A program made the translations under genes and the position numbers. A stretch of DNA of 64,000 nucleotides, taken from Gordionus sp. m RMFG-2023 (lineage: Eukaryota; Nematomorpha; Gordioida; Chordodea; Parachordodidae). Where the stretch lies: NCBI RefSeq assembly GCF_954871325.1, contig NC_088775.1:1411473-1475472 (forward strand). The letters are read 5' to 3'. This document shows positions 25,072 to 37,549 of this stretch, in pieces; position 1 is the first letter of the stretch, and each line of letters starts with the position of its first letter. The notes beneath the pieces are model-generated. The model made no database searches and had not been told where the DNA came from. It saw only the letters and a program-made list of their open reading frames with translations.

Positions 25072-26876
25072 TCAAGCAGGCGATACTGAATTGGCAATCA
25101 TTTTTATTTTTCGGATAAATTTCTTGAATCCCGTCAAAATTAGGCACCTCATGCGCTGCTTGTAAATTATCGCGTAGATATAAAAATTGGTGGAGTAAAA
25201 GAGGGGTTCTAGGATGCCTATCAATAATAGTGCGTTCTTGTTGCTTAGGATCCACGTTGGTTTGAGATATCTCGCGAAATTATATAAAGAATTTGGTAGG
25301 ACACAAACGGTTTGGAAACACAGCAAACACATGAGTAATGTTTGATTGCGATTACCTTCCTTGAGCAGGGCCAAACTAGAAAACGCGCTACGGTTTCTTT
25401 GGTATACGAACCTCTTTATCTTCATCATATACCTAATCTTGATAAATACCTGTCACATATATATTATAATGTATAAAAATATAGTAGAACTAGAAATTGA
25501 TAAATCGTTTAATATACTAATCAAAAGGATGTTTGTTTTGAAAAGTCAAATACGAAATAAAACAATAATACCCTTGTACCTTGGTCGGCTTAATTTGGAT
25601 ATTTAATTTACTTTTTTAGTTTATTCTAAAATGGTTTTTTTTTAAAACGAAGGGCACCCTATATTTTGGTTATTTGTTTTAATAAGGATTTTGATTAGCA
25701 TTATTATTTATCGTGTTTTTTATTCTTGTTTTTTATGTTTTATTTTCTTTTGCTTCTGTTTGGCTATTAATACGATACCTTAGACGATGAAATTAGCCGG
25801 CTATTAAGATATTATTACCACGAGTTGTTATATCAGGTTTTAGCGGAGTTTTAGCGTAGAGTTTTATATTTGTTCATATTATTGTAAAGGAAGGACCATG
25901 AAACACATTATCGTTTTTTACAATGGATTAATAAAAATAATCATTAATTATTTTTTTTATATATGTGTTATTTTTTTAAAGATTATATATAGAAATATGG
26001 ATTCAAAAAAAATTAAAAAATAAAGTTTCAAAAAATTATTCAATATAATCGTGATAAAAAAATTAAGATCTGTTTTATTAATATATCTTCTTTTTTTTAA
26101 GCAAATTATTGCATAAAATCATATGTTTTTTGTGCACTACTGTATAAATAATAATATATTTATTTAGTATATACCACAGTGATGAGTAGAATCGCGTGAA
26201 GGAAGAGTTCCCTATAAATCTCGTACATTATATAGCCCCTGGTCCCGTCTAGATTTAACCGAGTGAACACTATAACAATCATGTCCCTTTTGTTTGTTAT
26301 GCTTGCCTTACGTTTTAGCAAATCGAAGGAGACTCGAAAGTAATTGTGATAAGCTGGGAACATTATAATCAGGATTATCGCAGCAAACAACATCAGAAGA
26401 TATTTGATATTTCTAGCTACGCAATGCTTTCTGTGCCAGTAGAAGCAACATATCATCGCATATCTCTCCAGACTCAACGCTATTATCAGCAATATCTGTA
26501 ATGCGATGAATGTGTCTTGAAGGATTAATATCACAGAGCTGGATATTAGTATAATGAAAATAAAGGATAAATTTTGAGAAGAGTCTCTTATACCTCTAAA
26601 GGCCCAAAACCCCACAATATTAGAACTCACACAAATATTGGTCATGCTTATCAGTCGTAGCAGAATCAAAAACATGGGCGAATTTTGAATTTTCAGCTTT
26701 GCCAAACATGCTAACGATACGGTATTTCCCAACATTCCATGCAGTGCTAAAATTAATATCCCATATTTTATGTAAAATTTGGTGAGAGAGGACATGATCA
26801 TTTCCTCATTTCCGGATTGATTAAAATCGCCACGCGTCCAATTGAGACGAATAAGTGATGCGTTACCGAGATTCAT
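25072..26876 (-). CDS. rhodopsin-like 7TM receptor, intact copy (unit E)
   Basis: Exon 1 runs 26876 to 26175 (ATG, MNLGNASL) and exon 2 25449 to 25072, split by a 725-base GT...AG intron in phase 0. Exon sizes (702 and 378 bases) equal those of the copy at 13037-15245, giving 359 residues. N-terminal sequons are NAS, NWT and NQS. TM1 has LGNTVS, TM2 MTNICVSS, TM3 SLERYAM, TM4 LIIMFPAY, TM6 CFQTVCVLP and TM7 STNFYIYAI, and the tail ends SPA. It lacks the TM3/ECL2 cysteines, as its paralogue does. Exon 2 and the adjoining intron are almost identical to the unit C copy, while exon 1 differs clearly. Ligand unknown. Both copies lie on the same strand in corresponding contexts, so they are segmental duplicates. 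Confidence 0.9.
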
Positions 26877-27249
26877 TACGAGATCGAGTGTTTCCTAAAT
26901 GATAAAATTTTGCGAATAATTTTAAATATAATAAAGAATAAGAATAGAAACTTAATATTGGTAAAATTTATCGCTTAAAAAAAATAATTAATTTTAGTTT
27001 TGATTTTAGAAAAGCTTTTATTTTATTTTATAATGTAGGGTAGTATGTACAATATTAGACGAATTAGGGGGAAATTTGTCCTCTACGCCTTGATGTATTT
27101 ACAGACACATAAATAATTTATGAAGATATATCAAGTTGAATATATATCGTAAAATAGGATATTAATAGTTTTGTTTTTTTTCTTTAGTACAATTACATCA
27201 ATTTAAAATTTGCGATACACAATGTCTCCTTTTTACTTATTTTTATGAT

Positions 27250-27365
27250 GTTATGATAGATCGAATTGTTGTTATATGCGGGTATACAAGGGGAGATAGG
27301 GTTTTTAATGATTCTTGTTAGTCATGAATGTCAAGGTCTGGTCTCTCAAGCCCAAAAAACCCGGT
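27250..27365. other. conserved block 5' of receptor exon 1 (unit E), shortened
   Basis: It contains ATAGATCGAATTGTTG, GGGAGATAGGGTT and GTCAAGGTCTGGTCTC, then stops at CCCGGTTATTTTATC. The distal part seen in other units is missing. Confidence 0.45.
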
Positions 27366-27689
27366 TATTTTATCATTTTATTAAATATATACAAAGTATT
27401 TTTATGTAAACAAATTATTCAATAAAAATATAATCAATGTTGTTTTTTGGGATCAAATTTTTTCTTTTTTTTCTTTATAGTTATATTTCCAAAAATGATA
27501 AATAAATCAATCAATAAAACAAAACAAAAAAAACTAAATGGACCTCACCTATAAAGGTAACATAAAATGAACATAATTATACGTAAAAATTTGGGAACAA
27601 AATTATATAGATAGAAAGATTTCTTGAATTATTTTTAACAATGTATACGGCGATGTGAAATTTCCAAGAAAGACGGAGATTGGTAGGTT

Positions 27690-28045
27690 TTTTAAGACAA
27701 GGTAAACTATGATGAACGAGACGATGAGCAAATGTCTTATAATTAATATCTAGACTGATAGTTGCATTCATTTAAAGGTTTGACTGCATCCATGAAAAAG
27801 AGGTGGAGACACCATTTTAGTTACCCATATCATTATTTATAAAAAAAATATATTTTTAAACGAGAGTCCAATTTTTTCCCTATGCCAATCATCGAGATAA
27901 TAAGGAAGCAAGTTATCGATTTAATAGTTAGTTTTTAACATGAGAATAATTACTATACGGTTTAACCAAAATGGTGGCTCCAGCTGATTTGCATTCAACG
28001 ACGCTTTCAGTCAGTCTAGGTATTATTATATGTCATTGGATGGGG
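27690..28045. mobile_element. short inverted-repeat element, AATGACATATAAT family
   Basis: The ends carry TCTAGACTGA...TGCATTCAT and, inverted, CAGTCTAGGTATTATTATAT followed by GTCATT. Inside are two AAATGG/CCATTTT motifs next to CAGCTG-like sequences. The paralogous copies are at 28850-29175, 51075-51365 and 55860-56140. Confidence 0.65.
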
Positions 28046-28849
28046 GCCAGGTGACATTCGTATTTTGTTAATCGTGCTTTATGGAGAACTCATTTTTTTT
28101 TTTCAATGAGACATTTTTTTTTCTTCTTCTATATTCTATTACTTATTTTCATAAAATCCCTAAGAAAATTTATTGCCAGATAAACAATCGATTAAAAAGA
28201 TAGCTGAAAGCATCAATGTCTAAATACATATGTGCATCGTAATAGACAAAAAGCTTACCAATACGCGAGCAGTAGTTTTAAAATTTTGAAAAAAACAAAA
28301 AAATAATTTGAATTTTTGAATAAAAAACATAAAATATTTTTAAATTTTGCAAAAAAAAATTCAATAATTTTTTTTCTAAAATTTTAAATAATCACATAAT
28401 TTAAAAAATATTTATACATTAGAACTTAATAAGGAAGAGATAAAGTATCATAGGTAGAATAAAAATCTGCAAAGTGGGAATTATCCATAGCATTAACCCA
28501 TTAAATTTCTTTAAAAATAAAATAATACGCATTATAAATGTGTTTGAACAAATTATATTTCGCAGTAGGGCATTTTGAGTATTTATATATATATATATCC
28601 CTTCAGTTGTGAAATATTGAAAAATTATCAAATATTTTTAAAAAAAATTCGTTTTTGTTTTTATAAAATTATATATCCTATATATTCTTTGTTTTAAGAA
28701 GAAGAAGAAGGAAAAGAGTGTGTTTGTGTCTTAAAAATAAAAAATTGAAAAATATCGAAATTTAAATTCGATTTGGATAGAAAAAATAAAAGTAAATTTC
28801 ATTTTTTTTAAGATTATAACTTTTACTTAATCTTTTTGGATATATTATG
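28046..28849. other. AT-rich intergenic stretch
   Basis: Homopolymer-rich sequence between two copies of the same short element. A 70-codon minus-strand open frame (28419-28631) is low-complexity and unsupported. No gene seen. Confidence 0.5.
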
Positions 28850-29175
28850 CAACAATGACATAAAATAATTCATAAATAATGCGTATGAAAGTGTTTAGTT
28901 GAAGGCGAAATCAGCTGGAACCGCCATTTTGGAAACCCATATAAGTAATTATTTTCGTGTATAAAAAACTATACTATTTAAATTGATAACTTGCCTTCCT
29001 TATATTATCTCGATGAACAGAACAATTCTTTAAAAAGTTTGCTTAGGACATAGGGAATAAATTGGCCTCTAGTTTAAATTTTTTTTTGAATAATTAAGGC
29101 AATCAAAATGGCGTCCACAGCTGTTTTCATTGACGTACGAATTCATAGTCAATCTAGATATTAGAAGGGGTATAA
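28850..29175. mobile_element. short inverted-repeat element, AATGACATATAAT family
   Basis: It begins ACAATGACATAAAATAATTC, has AAATCAGCTGGAACCGCCAT then AAAATGGCGTCCACAGCTG in the second half, and ends TCTAGATATTAGAAGG. It lies in opposite orientation to the copy at 27690-28045, about 250 bases upstream of the plus-strand receptor gene. Confidence 0.7.
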
Positions 29176-29419
29176 TTTGCGACAAAACGCCATTTTACTG
29201 ATTGCTTTGTCCAAACGCGATTATCAGATGTTGCGACAGAAAATATAGATTGAGAATTCTTTTTTTTTCATATTGGATATTTGTAATGTCGAAAGTGTCA
29301 CTTAATTTTATCATTTTTTTCCTCGAGAAAGTGAGAATAACGTGTCAAATCGTTATATAAAATACACTTTTTTCAAAAAATCTTTTTAAGTTGCAGAAAA
29401 CATCGAGAGAGAAAAAATA

Positions 29420-31029
29420 ATGAAACTCGACAACGAAACATTCTCCCGCCATAATTCGACGGAAGGGAACTTCGATACACCGAAATACGCCATCACATTT
29501 TATTTTGAATTTGGGATATACTTTCTGACGCTACACGGAATGTTAGGTAACGCCCTTTTCTTGGCCTCCATGGTGAGTCTCAAAAGATCGAATTCTTCCC
29601 AGTTTTTATTTATTCTACTCAGGTTGACAAGCGTCACCAATTTTTGCGTTAATTTTTGCGATTTCGCGATACCGGTATTCCAAGAGATTTCAATGACATT
29701 TCAATTTTCCTTATTGATTTTACTCTTGAACTTAAGCTTGACCCACTTCATAGAGGCCCTGTTAAATACTCTAAAGTTATTCAACGTCTTATTGATCGTG
29801 GCGATGAGCCTGGAGCGATATGCGTTACTAGGTTTCTTCCACTGGCACAGAAAATATTACGTGGTTAGGAATATGAAATATTTATCGACAATTATCGTAA
29901 CGATAACCGTGATAATAATGTTTCCGGTTTATTACAATTATTTCCGTGTTTGGGTAGACTTTGTTAACGTCAAGTCGAATATAACGCGCTCAGAGGATAT
30001 ATATATCCGTTATAAATTATATCGCCGCTTAGTTGAAGGCCCTGGCCCATTCTACGTTATTTACCAGGAAATTTTCTTCGAAATAATTTTGTTATTCGTG
30101 ATGGTAAAATTGTTTAGTTAAATATTAAATATTATATATAAAGCAAAAAAAAATTTTAGCAAAATTTTAGGAAGTTAATAAATTATTATATGAAATAGGC
30201 CAAGCGATGACAAATATTTTATAAGTTCTCAACCTTCAATTTCTAATTTACCTAAGCTTTCAATTTCTAATTTCTTCTAATTTTTAAGTAATTTAAACAT
30301 CTATTTTTTTAAAATAAATTCTTATCTAATTTAATTTCCATTATTAAATTCATTACAATAATTTTCGACATTATATTAAAAAAAGAATTTACCGCCCAAT
30401 CAACAATAAGTATTATTGTTGATTGACGTATTTATTTATCCTATCATTTTCATCGAGATTCAGTCCACGATCTTGATGGTATCCGTTCCTAAATACCATC
30501 TTAGAACCTCAGCGCAAACTTCTCATCTTTACTAAAAATAACTGAATAAATAAGCTTCGTTTCTACAATCACTTTTGGCGCTAGGCTTATTTAAAATATA
30601 AAAAAATACCTTATTTTTTTTTAAATATATGAACAGGTTATAGTGACTATTAGCTTCAAGGTGGCCGTAAAAAAGTTGGCGAATCGAATGAACAGTTCCA
30701 ACCTCTCTCGACTAGTTCTGCTGAAGAAATCTAATCGGACTCTGAGGTTGCTCATATGTTTGTCCGGTTTTAAATTAGCTAGCTTCTTCCCTATAGCCGT
30801 GATTTATTTGTTAGTACGTATTAACCCACGGATAAGGATCTCAGGAGGATGGACGTATTTCCTAGAAAACATTTATCACTCCACCAATTTTTACGTTTAC
30901 TTCATTTTCATGCAAAGCGCGAGTAACTCGTACATGACGGGAGTCAGCAAACTTATCCGGAAGTTAAAAAAATTTGGGAATTCTGTTTCACCCGATGCAA
31001 GACCGGCACTTAGGCTTGCGGAGCTTTAG
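29420..31029 (+). CDS. rhodopsin-like 7TM receptor, divergent plus-strand copy
   Basis: Exon 1 is 29420-30103 and exon 2 30637-31029, with a 533-base GTAAAA...CAG intron in phase 0 at the same place (end of TM5) as the minus-strand family, so homology is certain. The product is 358 residues. Sequons NET and NST lie in the first 15 residues. TM1 has MLGNALFLAS, TM2 SVTNFCVN, TM3 SLERYALLGFF with HWHRKYYV after it, TM4 IIMFPVYYNYFRV, TM6 ends SFFPIAV and TM7 is STNFYVYFI. The tail is basic (KLIRKLKK). Codons are less AT-biased than in the other copies and no lesion is seen. It lies outside the repeated units and may represent the older locus. No canonical TM3/ECL2 disulfide is visible. The ligand is unknown. 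Confidence 0.92.
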
Positions 31030-31119
31030 GTCATTAGAGAATTCAGTAGTCTTTTCCTTTTCTAGGGAACTTATCCTTAATTTTTTTAAAAAAAATTGTA
31101 CTCATATATATTTATACAA

Positions 31120-31310
31120 AAAATGAAAAATTTTTACTTTCCTTGTGTTATATTAAATTAATGATTCATAAGTAACTATATTTAATTTCATATTTTCTTA
31201 AATTTAAATTCATTAAAAATTTTTGCTTTCCTTGTGGTATATTAAATTAATGATTGATAAATAACTTAATTTAATTTCATATTTTCTTAAATTTACATTC
31301 ATTAAAAAAT
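31120..31310. repeat. two-copy tandem duplication, about 90 bases
   Basis: CTTTCCTTGTGNTATATTAA and ATATTTTCTTAAATTTA occur twice, about 88-90 bases apart, just downstream of the plus-strand receptor gene. Confidence 0.85.
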
Positions 31311-31819
31311 TTTGTCACCGTTATTTGTATACAGTTTGAAAATCGTGAATTATAGAATAATAATCAATAAACAATTTTTTTTTGTAGATAGATATCACAC
31401 TGCTTTATATTTGTACAAAATCCTAGACTGGGATGAACATGGGTTTAGGAGTTATCACTCTTTATATGGCTAAAATTGAACAAATTTAACTTAATATAAT
31501 CATAGTTAAATTAATGAATAGTTATGAAATAATGTTAATTTAAAAATTATGTCTACATGACAGGCCCTTACCTTTTTTTTAAATCTATATCAAAATTTTT
31601 GAGAAGTGGCTGGAATAATGAGCTTTGTTTAACAGTTTAGTTAAATTTTGTCTCGAAATTACCTGACAAAGTGGTTATATTAAAATGTTTTAAGTAATTT
31701 CAAGGAATATTTTTTAAACGTGATTATGTTTTTATAATGTATTATTTATAGACCGAATTAGAACTTATTTTGCCAAAAAAAATGCTAAAAATGTTACAAA
31801 ATTTATATGGACACTTGGA

Positions 31820-32019
31820 TAGTGTTGTTAAACGGAACTCAATATTTTATCTAGAATAATAATTACGCAAGCCTGAAGAATTTTGTTTGTAGAAGGAAAA
31901 AAGGTTTAGGCATATATTAGCAAAATCTCGTAGCTTAGGCAATATTGTTCTGTCTATAAAATATTGAGTTAGCTCTTTTTAAAAAAATCGGCATCAAAAT
32001 GAGCCGTTTAACAATACTA
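31820..32019. mobile_element. short element, TAGTGTTGTTAAACGG family
   Basis: The left end is TAGTGTTGTTAAACGG and the right end CCGTTTAACAATACTA. Subterminal arms ACTCAATATTTTAT and ATAAAATATTGAGTT are also inverted. The flanks CACTTGGA and GACTTGGG fit a decayed 8-base target duplication, which suggests hAT. It is 200 bases with no coding capacity. Confidence 0.82.
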
Positions 32020-32410
32020 GACTTGGGCATTTAAAAAAATTATTTTTTTTAAAAAGGAATATAACAAAATTTTTACAATTTTAATTTATAAATAAATTTG
32101 CTAGAAATTCTATTTTAAAATTTATTTTTGAAAAATACTCGAATTCTAGATACTTTGGAACTTAGTTCAAAATATAAGATCCAGGATAAGTATTTCTTAT
32201 TATTCTCATGAACCGATGGCAGAATAACTTTTTGATTTTCCAAAATTCTGAGGTGTATACTTTAAATGAAAGCTTGTAAATAAGTATTATTATAATATAG
32301 ATTAACCAACTGATATATGGTTTGAGAGTCAAAAACTAATTTAACAGATGAGCATTATGTGAACAATAAGACACTGTATCATGATTATGTTTTACATTAT
32401 TCAGTGCAGT

Positions 32411-35250
32411 TTAGACTAAGCTAAACAGCTTTTGATCAATAACACCCTATTTTGGTTAGTTTCTAAGTGTTTGGTGGTATTGTTTTTTTTGTTTCTTTTC
32501 TCTTATAACCGTTTTGGCTGTTTAGTTATAAGTCGAATCCAGATTCTGCAATATATACTTAAATAGATGCTGTAAATAGGCAATTATTAAGTTTTTAGTG
32601 TTACCGTAGGACATGGGAGTCAAATAGGCTGTGAGAAAATTACTAGTGGTCTGTTGAAACGTTGATGGACAGGAGTATCGAGTAGGTGAACGCAATAATG
32701 AAGTGAATGTTGAATGTTTGTTAGCCAAGATGAAAGAACTCGGAGAAAGAGTATAAGCTGTACTACAATGAAAAGGCAGTAAAAAGAAAAGAAGCGGGTT
32801 TTATAAGGATAAAGCGCTCGAAGTCAAGAAGCGCTCTAATCGCCAATTGTGGGAGCTTTTAAGCTTAGCTGGTTAGACGCCCGGATATAGAGACAAAAGC
32901 TTTTCTAAAAGAGCTGTAGGCGGTTGTGCAAAAACTCCAAAGGAGGATACTTTTTAACTGGGAGTCGATTTCAATGGTCATTTGAGCGTCGAAAGGTAAA
33001 CTGGGTCAGAAATAAGGAAAGGGAAATACTATTGCCACTAGCCCAGGCGGACGACTCCAAAAAAAGAACTAAACACTTGGTAACATATAAGGCCTCGTCG
33101 AAGTCAAGTTGATTATCTTCTGACCAAGAAGAGGATCTTTGGAGGTAAAGTTGTGAAGTTCTGGGATGAAATCGTTAGACAGTGTTGGAGTATAGTTAGT
33201 ATAGTGTTCCCGCAAAAGAGAATATCATTTAAGCTTGGTAAAGATTCGATCTGTTAAAGGACGATATGTTGAAGAATCACCATCACGCATCATAAAGCAA
33301 TAATATTGTCAGGGAAAATTGAATAGAAAGAGACTGGCAAAAATGAGAGATCTTGTAGTGGAATGAGGTCTAAAATTGTATTAGCAATAATAAAAAAAAA
33401 GACTGCAAAAGTTATGATATATTTCTCAAGACAGAAAAAATTGTCAAGAGTATTAATGGGTAGCAACAGTGGCGTTGGAAAAGGACAAAGGGTATGACTA
33501 GTTGGCTAAAATAATTAGACTACAAAAGTTGGCAAAAAGCTGGGGTCAGTCTAAATGAACAGGGGGGAGAGGGTAGAAACAGTTTGATTCCAATTTTTCT
33601 GAGAGAGATAGGGAACAGGCATTAAGGCGGTAGGCATTTAAGGGAGTCAAGCTAAGAGTAGGATAATTTTAGACAAAATAAAGTTGAAATGTATTGCTGA
33701 AAAATTAATACTTTTTATTAAAGACTTGCTATAATACATTGGCATCACAAATCTAGACACAATCATAGACATTTATTTCCAAATAAAACTATTTCTGGAT
33801 AATTTTCTGATATACCTTTATATGTAATTAAGCATTTTATCAGTAAATACATGCCAAATAATATATTATAATAATAAATATATTGTAAATGATGTGGTTT
33901 TTAATTGAATGCATATTCTAAAAAATAATTCTTACATTCAAGAAATTTTGACAGTTTGGCAGTAAAGCATTTAAAACTTATGAAGGGAAGTACCTTTTAT
34001 ATTTAAAAAGATCTAATTATAGAGGGATATGTAGTATAGGTTTCTGAGGGAGGTTTGCATTCAAATGAATATCTCACCATGTAGACGCTGGAGTCATGTG
34101 CAAGGAAAATGGCATAAGTATATCAGCAATGCGATATGATTCAAAGGTGGCGACCGTACTTTCAACGTCTTCTATATATTTTAAGCTTAAGGGATCAGTT
34201 AAATTCAATCCCAAGGTCCGCCTATATGATTAGCTGTACGGCAAACGAGTTAGAAAAGGTCAAAGTTATATGCCCAGACAGGCTATCTGTTGCATGGTAT
34301 TTTAAAGATTTTGAAAAAAATCGCAGTCAGGAGGAGTGCAGGTATCCGAAAATCAATTCCCTTTTGCACAAGGCATTATTGATCCCATTTTTGCCCATCA
34401 AACACTGATCAAAATATAAGGAGCTGTACATGGTGCTCATTGTTTTAAAAAGGTTACCCAGAAATCTGATATGGTGGTTTATGCTATGCGTAAAAGAGGA
34501 ATTCCTAAGGATTCTGTACAACTCTTTAGATGTATGTACGAAGATTAAGCTTCAATAGTTAACTTCGGTCGGATACTCAAGGCCTCTCCCATAGAATTCG
34601 AGCTACATCAAGTCAGTGTTAGGTCTGTTCTTTGTTCTCATCCTCGTAACCGAGAATTTGCAGAGGCTAGCTCCAGGCGCAATGTTGTATGCAGGTGACA
34701 TTGTGATATGCTAAGAAACTGAAGTATGGCCTCCCGCATCGTAAGATAGTGTATCAGGCAACAAATATGCTTATGGTCGGTGTCAAGGAACTAAAGTTGC
34801 TCCATACCCGAAATTTGAGATGTTTGGCTATATTGGATTCCACAATACATCAAGATGGAGGTTGTCTTTACGAATTCAACACTAGAATACAAAAAGGTTT
34901 GGATGTAATAGAGAAGTATATCAGGCTAGATGTGTAACAGGACGATGACACTGGCGTGAAGGTTTTACTATTGAACTATCGACCGACCGATATTGTTGTA
35001 AGTTTGGAAATTGGCATTGCAAGCTGCTGAAAAAAAGATGTCGGATGTAATCGAAATGCGCATGAGGAGGCTAGGAACCATGGCTGAATAGTATGGACAA
35101 TGATAGAAGATGGGCGTAGCTCCTTTACCAGAAAAGATAAAGGAGAGTAGAATAAGATGGTATGGACATGTGTTAAGACCTGGTTCAACTAACGTGAAGC
35201 GATAAGTTCTCGATCTTGAAGTTGCGGGCTAACGAATTAGAGGCAGATCA
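32411..35250 (+). mobile_element. RTE-like LINE, decayed, with an insertion
   Basis: An endonuclease segment is visible near 32955-33130: FNGH, KKRTKHLVTY and, frame-shifted, SQVDYLL. Reverse transcriptase pieces follow: VSENQF near 34340, VYAMRKRGIPKDSVQLFRCM at 34480-34545, and a GLHQGS-like ELHQVSVRS near 34600. The C-terminal region near 35110-35230 reads VAPLPEKIKESRIRWYGHVL then LDLEV. This layout and these motifs are those of RTE-type LINEs common in invertebrates. Many stops and frameshifts make it inactive. A 540-base DNA element splits it at 33549-34092. Its first 190 bases recur at 40081-40265. Confidence 0.8.
33549..34092. mobile_element. CAGCGTCTACATGA-family element inside the LINE
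   Basis: The right end CATGTAGACGCTG matches the element at 18178-18717. The left end CAGTCTAAATGAACAGGGGG is a mutated version of the other terminus, and GAAACAGTTTGATTCC matches its subterminal region. The length (544) equals that of the first copy (540). It lies between the LINE endonuclease and reverse transcriptase pieces. Confidence 0.72.
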
Positions 35251-35929
35251 TGACTAACAACCCTTTCTCAAACCCGCATGAACATAAGCATATGAAAATT
35301 ATCTTTGTAATTGGCCTAAAAGTATGATAAAAAGTTATTATAAAAAATTTATGTCGGTGAGCCGTTAAGCTGTCAACGTTGACAGCGGTTAAAATGCGGC
35401 GCGTCGCATGCCGTCTATTAGATTTTTAAAACTTGCGCTAACCACCAGTGGTTTTGTAGGGTCAGAAATCTATGTAGACATTTTAACATGCTTTTTTTTC
35501 TCCTATTTCCTCCATATTTAGGGCTAAAGTTAGTGTACGAAAAAATGTAAATTGATTTATATTATTTTATCTATTACTTCGTCATTTTAAATCAACTATC
35601 GGAGCCAAAAATTCCAACGTTAATATCCATTAAATTTCTAATCCCATCATGAATTTCTTCTAAAAAACTATTATGAATAATAATCTTCGATATATATATA
35701 TGCACTTAAATCCCTTTTATATTTTTCCATGATATTCGAAATTAATCTATCAAAATAAGCCAACGATAAAATATTAAAGGGGAGGTGGTAAACACTATTA
35801 GATATGTTTTTCCTATATAATTTTATAGGAGATCTTTAGCCGCAATTATAGTGTTTACCTTAGTTTGTTTTTACTTTCATCTTTATTAAAAATAAAATGA
35901 AAACCTAATATCTCAATTTACTTAAACCT
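35251..35929. other. spacer without recognised gene
   Basis: It contains a GC-richer patch, GTTAAGCTGTCAACGTTGAC, around 35360-35415 with a short palindrome (GTCAACGTTGAC). The remainder is AT-rich. Confidence 0.4.
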
Positions 35930-36400
35930 TTCGAGGACACCATGTTAAACAATGCTTTGCATCCTTTAGCCCAATTTGTCCACTCTCTGATTTACGAAAA
36001 GATTGGGATGCTATTTACGCTCTGTCGATTATCTACTATAGAGCAATGACACCCAGCAGTGTAACAACCTTCGTTCATTGGTAATAGATAAATCAGGCCA
36101 CGACTGGTTCAAAGCCAAGCATGTTAAATAAATATCTTTTGACGAATATGGAATTTAGATATAGTTAGGCTATCAGACTTGGTTTATTCTCTACCCAACA
36201 ACTGTGAAAGATGTGGGATATCGGTTGATACAAAAGCTGGACATCTACTTCTCGTGAACCGATACACAAATATGTAACGCAAGAAAAGGATTAATATAGC
36301 AATTCAAGATTAGTTATTCAAAGCCAATATTCCTTAGCTGTTATTAATAACTTTCGGGCCACTAATGGGCATGTATTAATCCTCTGGAATATAGGGAAAC
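35930..36400 (+). mobile_element. LINE-like 3' tail (unit F), cut by hAT element
   Basis: It is homologous to 17290-18030 from GAGGACACCATGTTAAACAA to TATAGGGAAAC. In sister copies the sequence continues CACATGTATTGGGACTT; here it stops at the hAT border at 36401. Confidence 0.65.
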
Positions 36401-37016
36401 CAGGGACTTGAACCGTTATTTATAACGGTTCAGTATGCAAAAAATTATAATGGTTACGTTTTGGTGACGGTTCTAAGGAAAAAATTTATAAAGGTTCTGT
36501 TCGGTTCATCTAATTATAAAGGTTTATAAAGGTTCATTGCGGTTAGAAATTTTATTTTATTGAAGCACCATCGTCTAATTTATTTTTATTGTAAGCATCT
36601 ATGAAATGTATATTAAAAAAATATATATGATTCAAAAATAACTCATTTTTAAATAGATTATTTGAACCTATAAGTAATATATTTTTCTAATATAAATGGA
36701 TCTACATTTTGTTAATTGTGACGATAATACAAATTTTAACCCCGAAAAGGCTCTTTCTACAGAAACTTGGCGGGAAACGCCACTACTATAAAAGCAAGTT
36801 TATATATTTCTGGATATTTATTCAAATCATTTCCATTTTCTAAAATATAAAAACTAAACCGGTTTGAATCGGTTTAAACCGGTTTAACCTTTTTTTTATA
36901 AAGGTTCTTTTTACTCCTAGAAAAAATAATTATATCGGTTCGGTTACGATTGGTTCAGATATTTATAAAGGTTTATATTGATTTAACGGTTCGTTACGGT
37001 TCACCCCGGGTCCCCG
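36401..37016 (-). mobile_element. hAT transposon remnant with transposase C-terminus
   Basis: The ends read CAGGGACTTGAACCG and, inverted, CGGGGACCCGGGGTGAACCG, with AGGGAA at both flanks. On the minus strand near 36710-36840 the translation gives NKYPEIYKLAFIVVAFPA and, after a one-base frame change, SVERAFSGLKFVLSSQLTK. That is the hAT C-terminal dimerisation motif (E-R-x-F-S-x2-G-x10-L). Only about 600 bases remain, so this is an internally deleted, inactive copy. It lies exactly where a LINE tail and a receptor exon have been brought together. Confidence 0.82.
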
Positions 37017-37023
37017 AGGGAAC

Positions 37024-37549
37024 AAAAGTGATTGTGATAAGCTGGGAACATTTTGATCACGATTACCTCTATAAACAATAGCATGAGATATTTGATATTT
37101 CCCGCCACGCAGTACTTTCTGTGCCAGTAGAAGCAACTTATCATCGTATACCTCTCCAGACTCAATTATCAGTAAAATCTGGAATGCGGCCAAAGTATCT
37201 TGAAGGATTACTATCGAATAGGCGTATATTACTGTAATGAAAGCAGAGGATAAATTTTGCGAGTCTGCTATTCTTTTAAGGATCCAAAGCACGAAAAAAG
37301 TAGAACTCGCCAAAATATTGGTTACGATCAACAGACTCGAGAACATCTCGGAATTTTTAATTTTCAGGTTTGCCAAGCTAGCTAACGATACGGTATTTCC
37401 CCAACATTCCACGTATCACTAAAAATAATATCCCGTATTTCAAGTAAAATTTGGTTCAGAGTGGATATCGCCATTTCCGCCATTTTGGATCGATTAAAAT
37501 CGCCTCGCGTCCGATTGAGACGAATAAATGACGCGTTATCGACATTCAT
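37024..37549 (-). pseudogene. 7TM receptor pseudogene, exon 1 truncated (unit F)
   Basis: It starts with ATG at 37547-37549 (MNVDNASFIRLN). Recognisable parts are GNTVSLA (TM1), VTNILASSTFFVLW (TM2), SQNLSSAFITVIYAYSIVIL and FQILLI (TM3). The frame changes near FYLKYG, and again at the SLERY site, where a deletion gives ESGEVYDDK. Homology ends at about 37024, within the region after TM4, where the hAT element begins. The last part of exon 1, the intron and exon 2 are absent. Confidence 0.85.

Noticed and set aside
27577-27771. 64-codon minus-strand frame near a short element
   Set aside because: It overlaps the element end and has no counterpart in other units.
29656-29868. Second plus-strand frame inside the receptor exon
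   Set aside because: It lies wholly within the intact receptor frame and has no domain.
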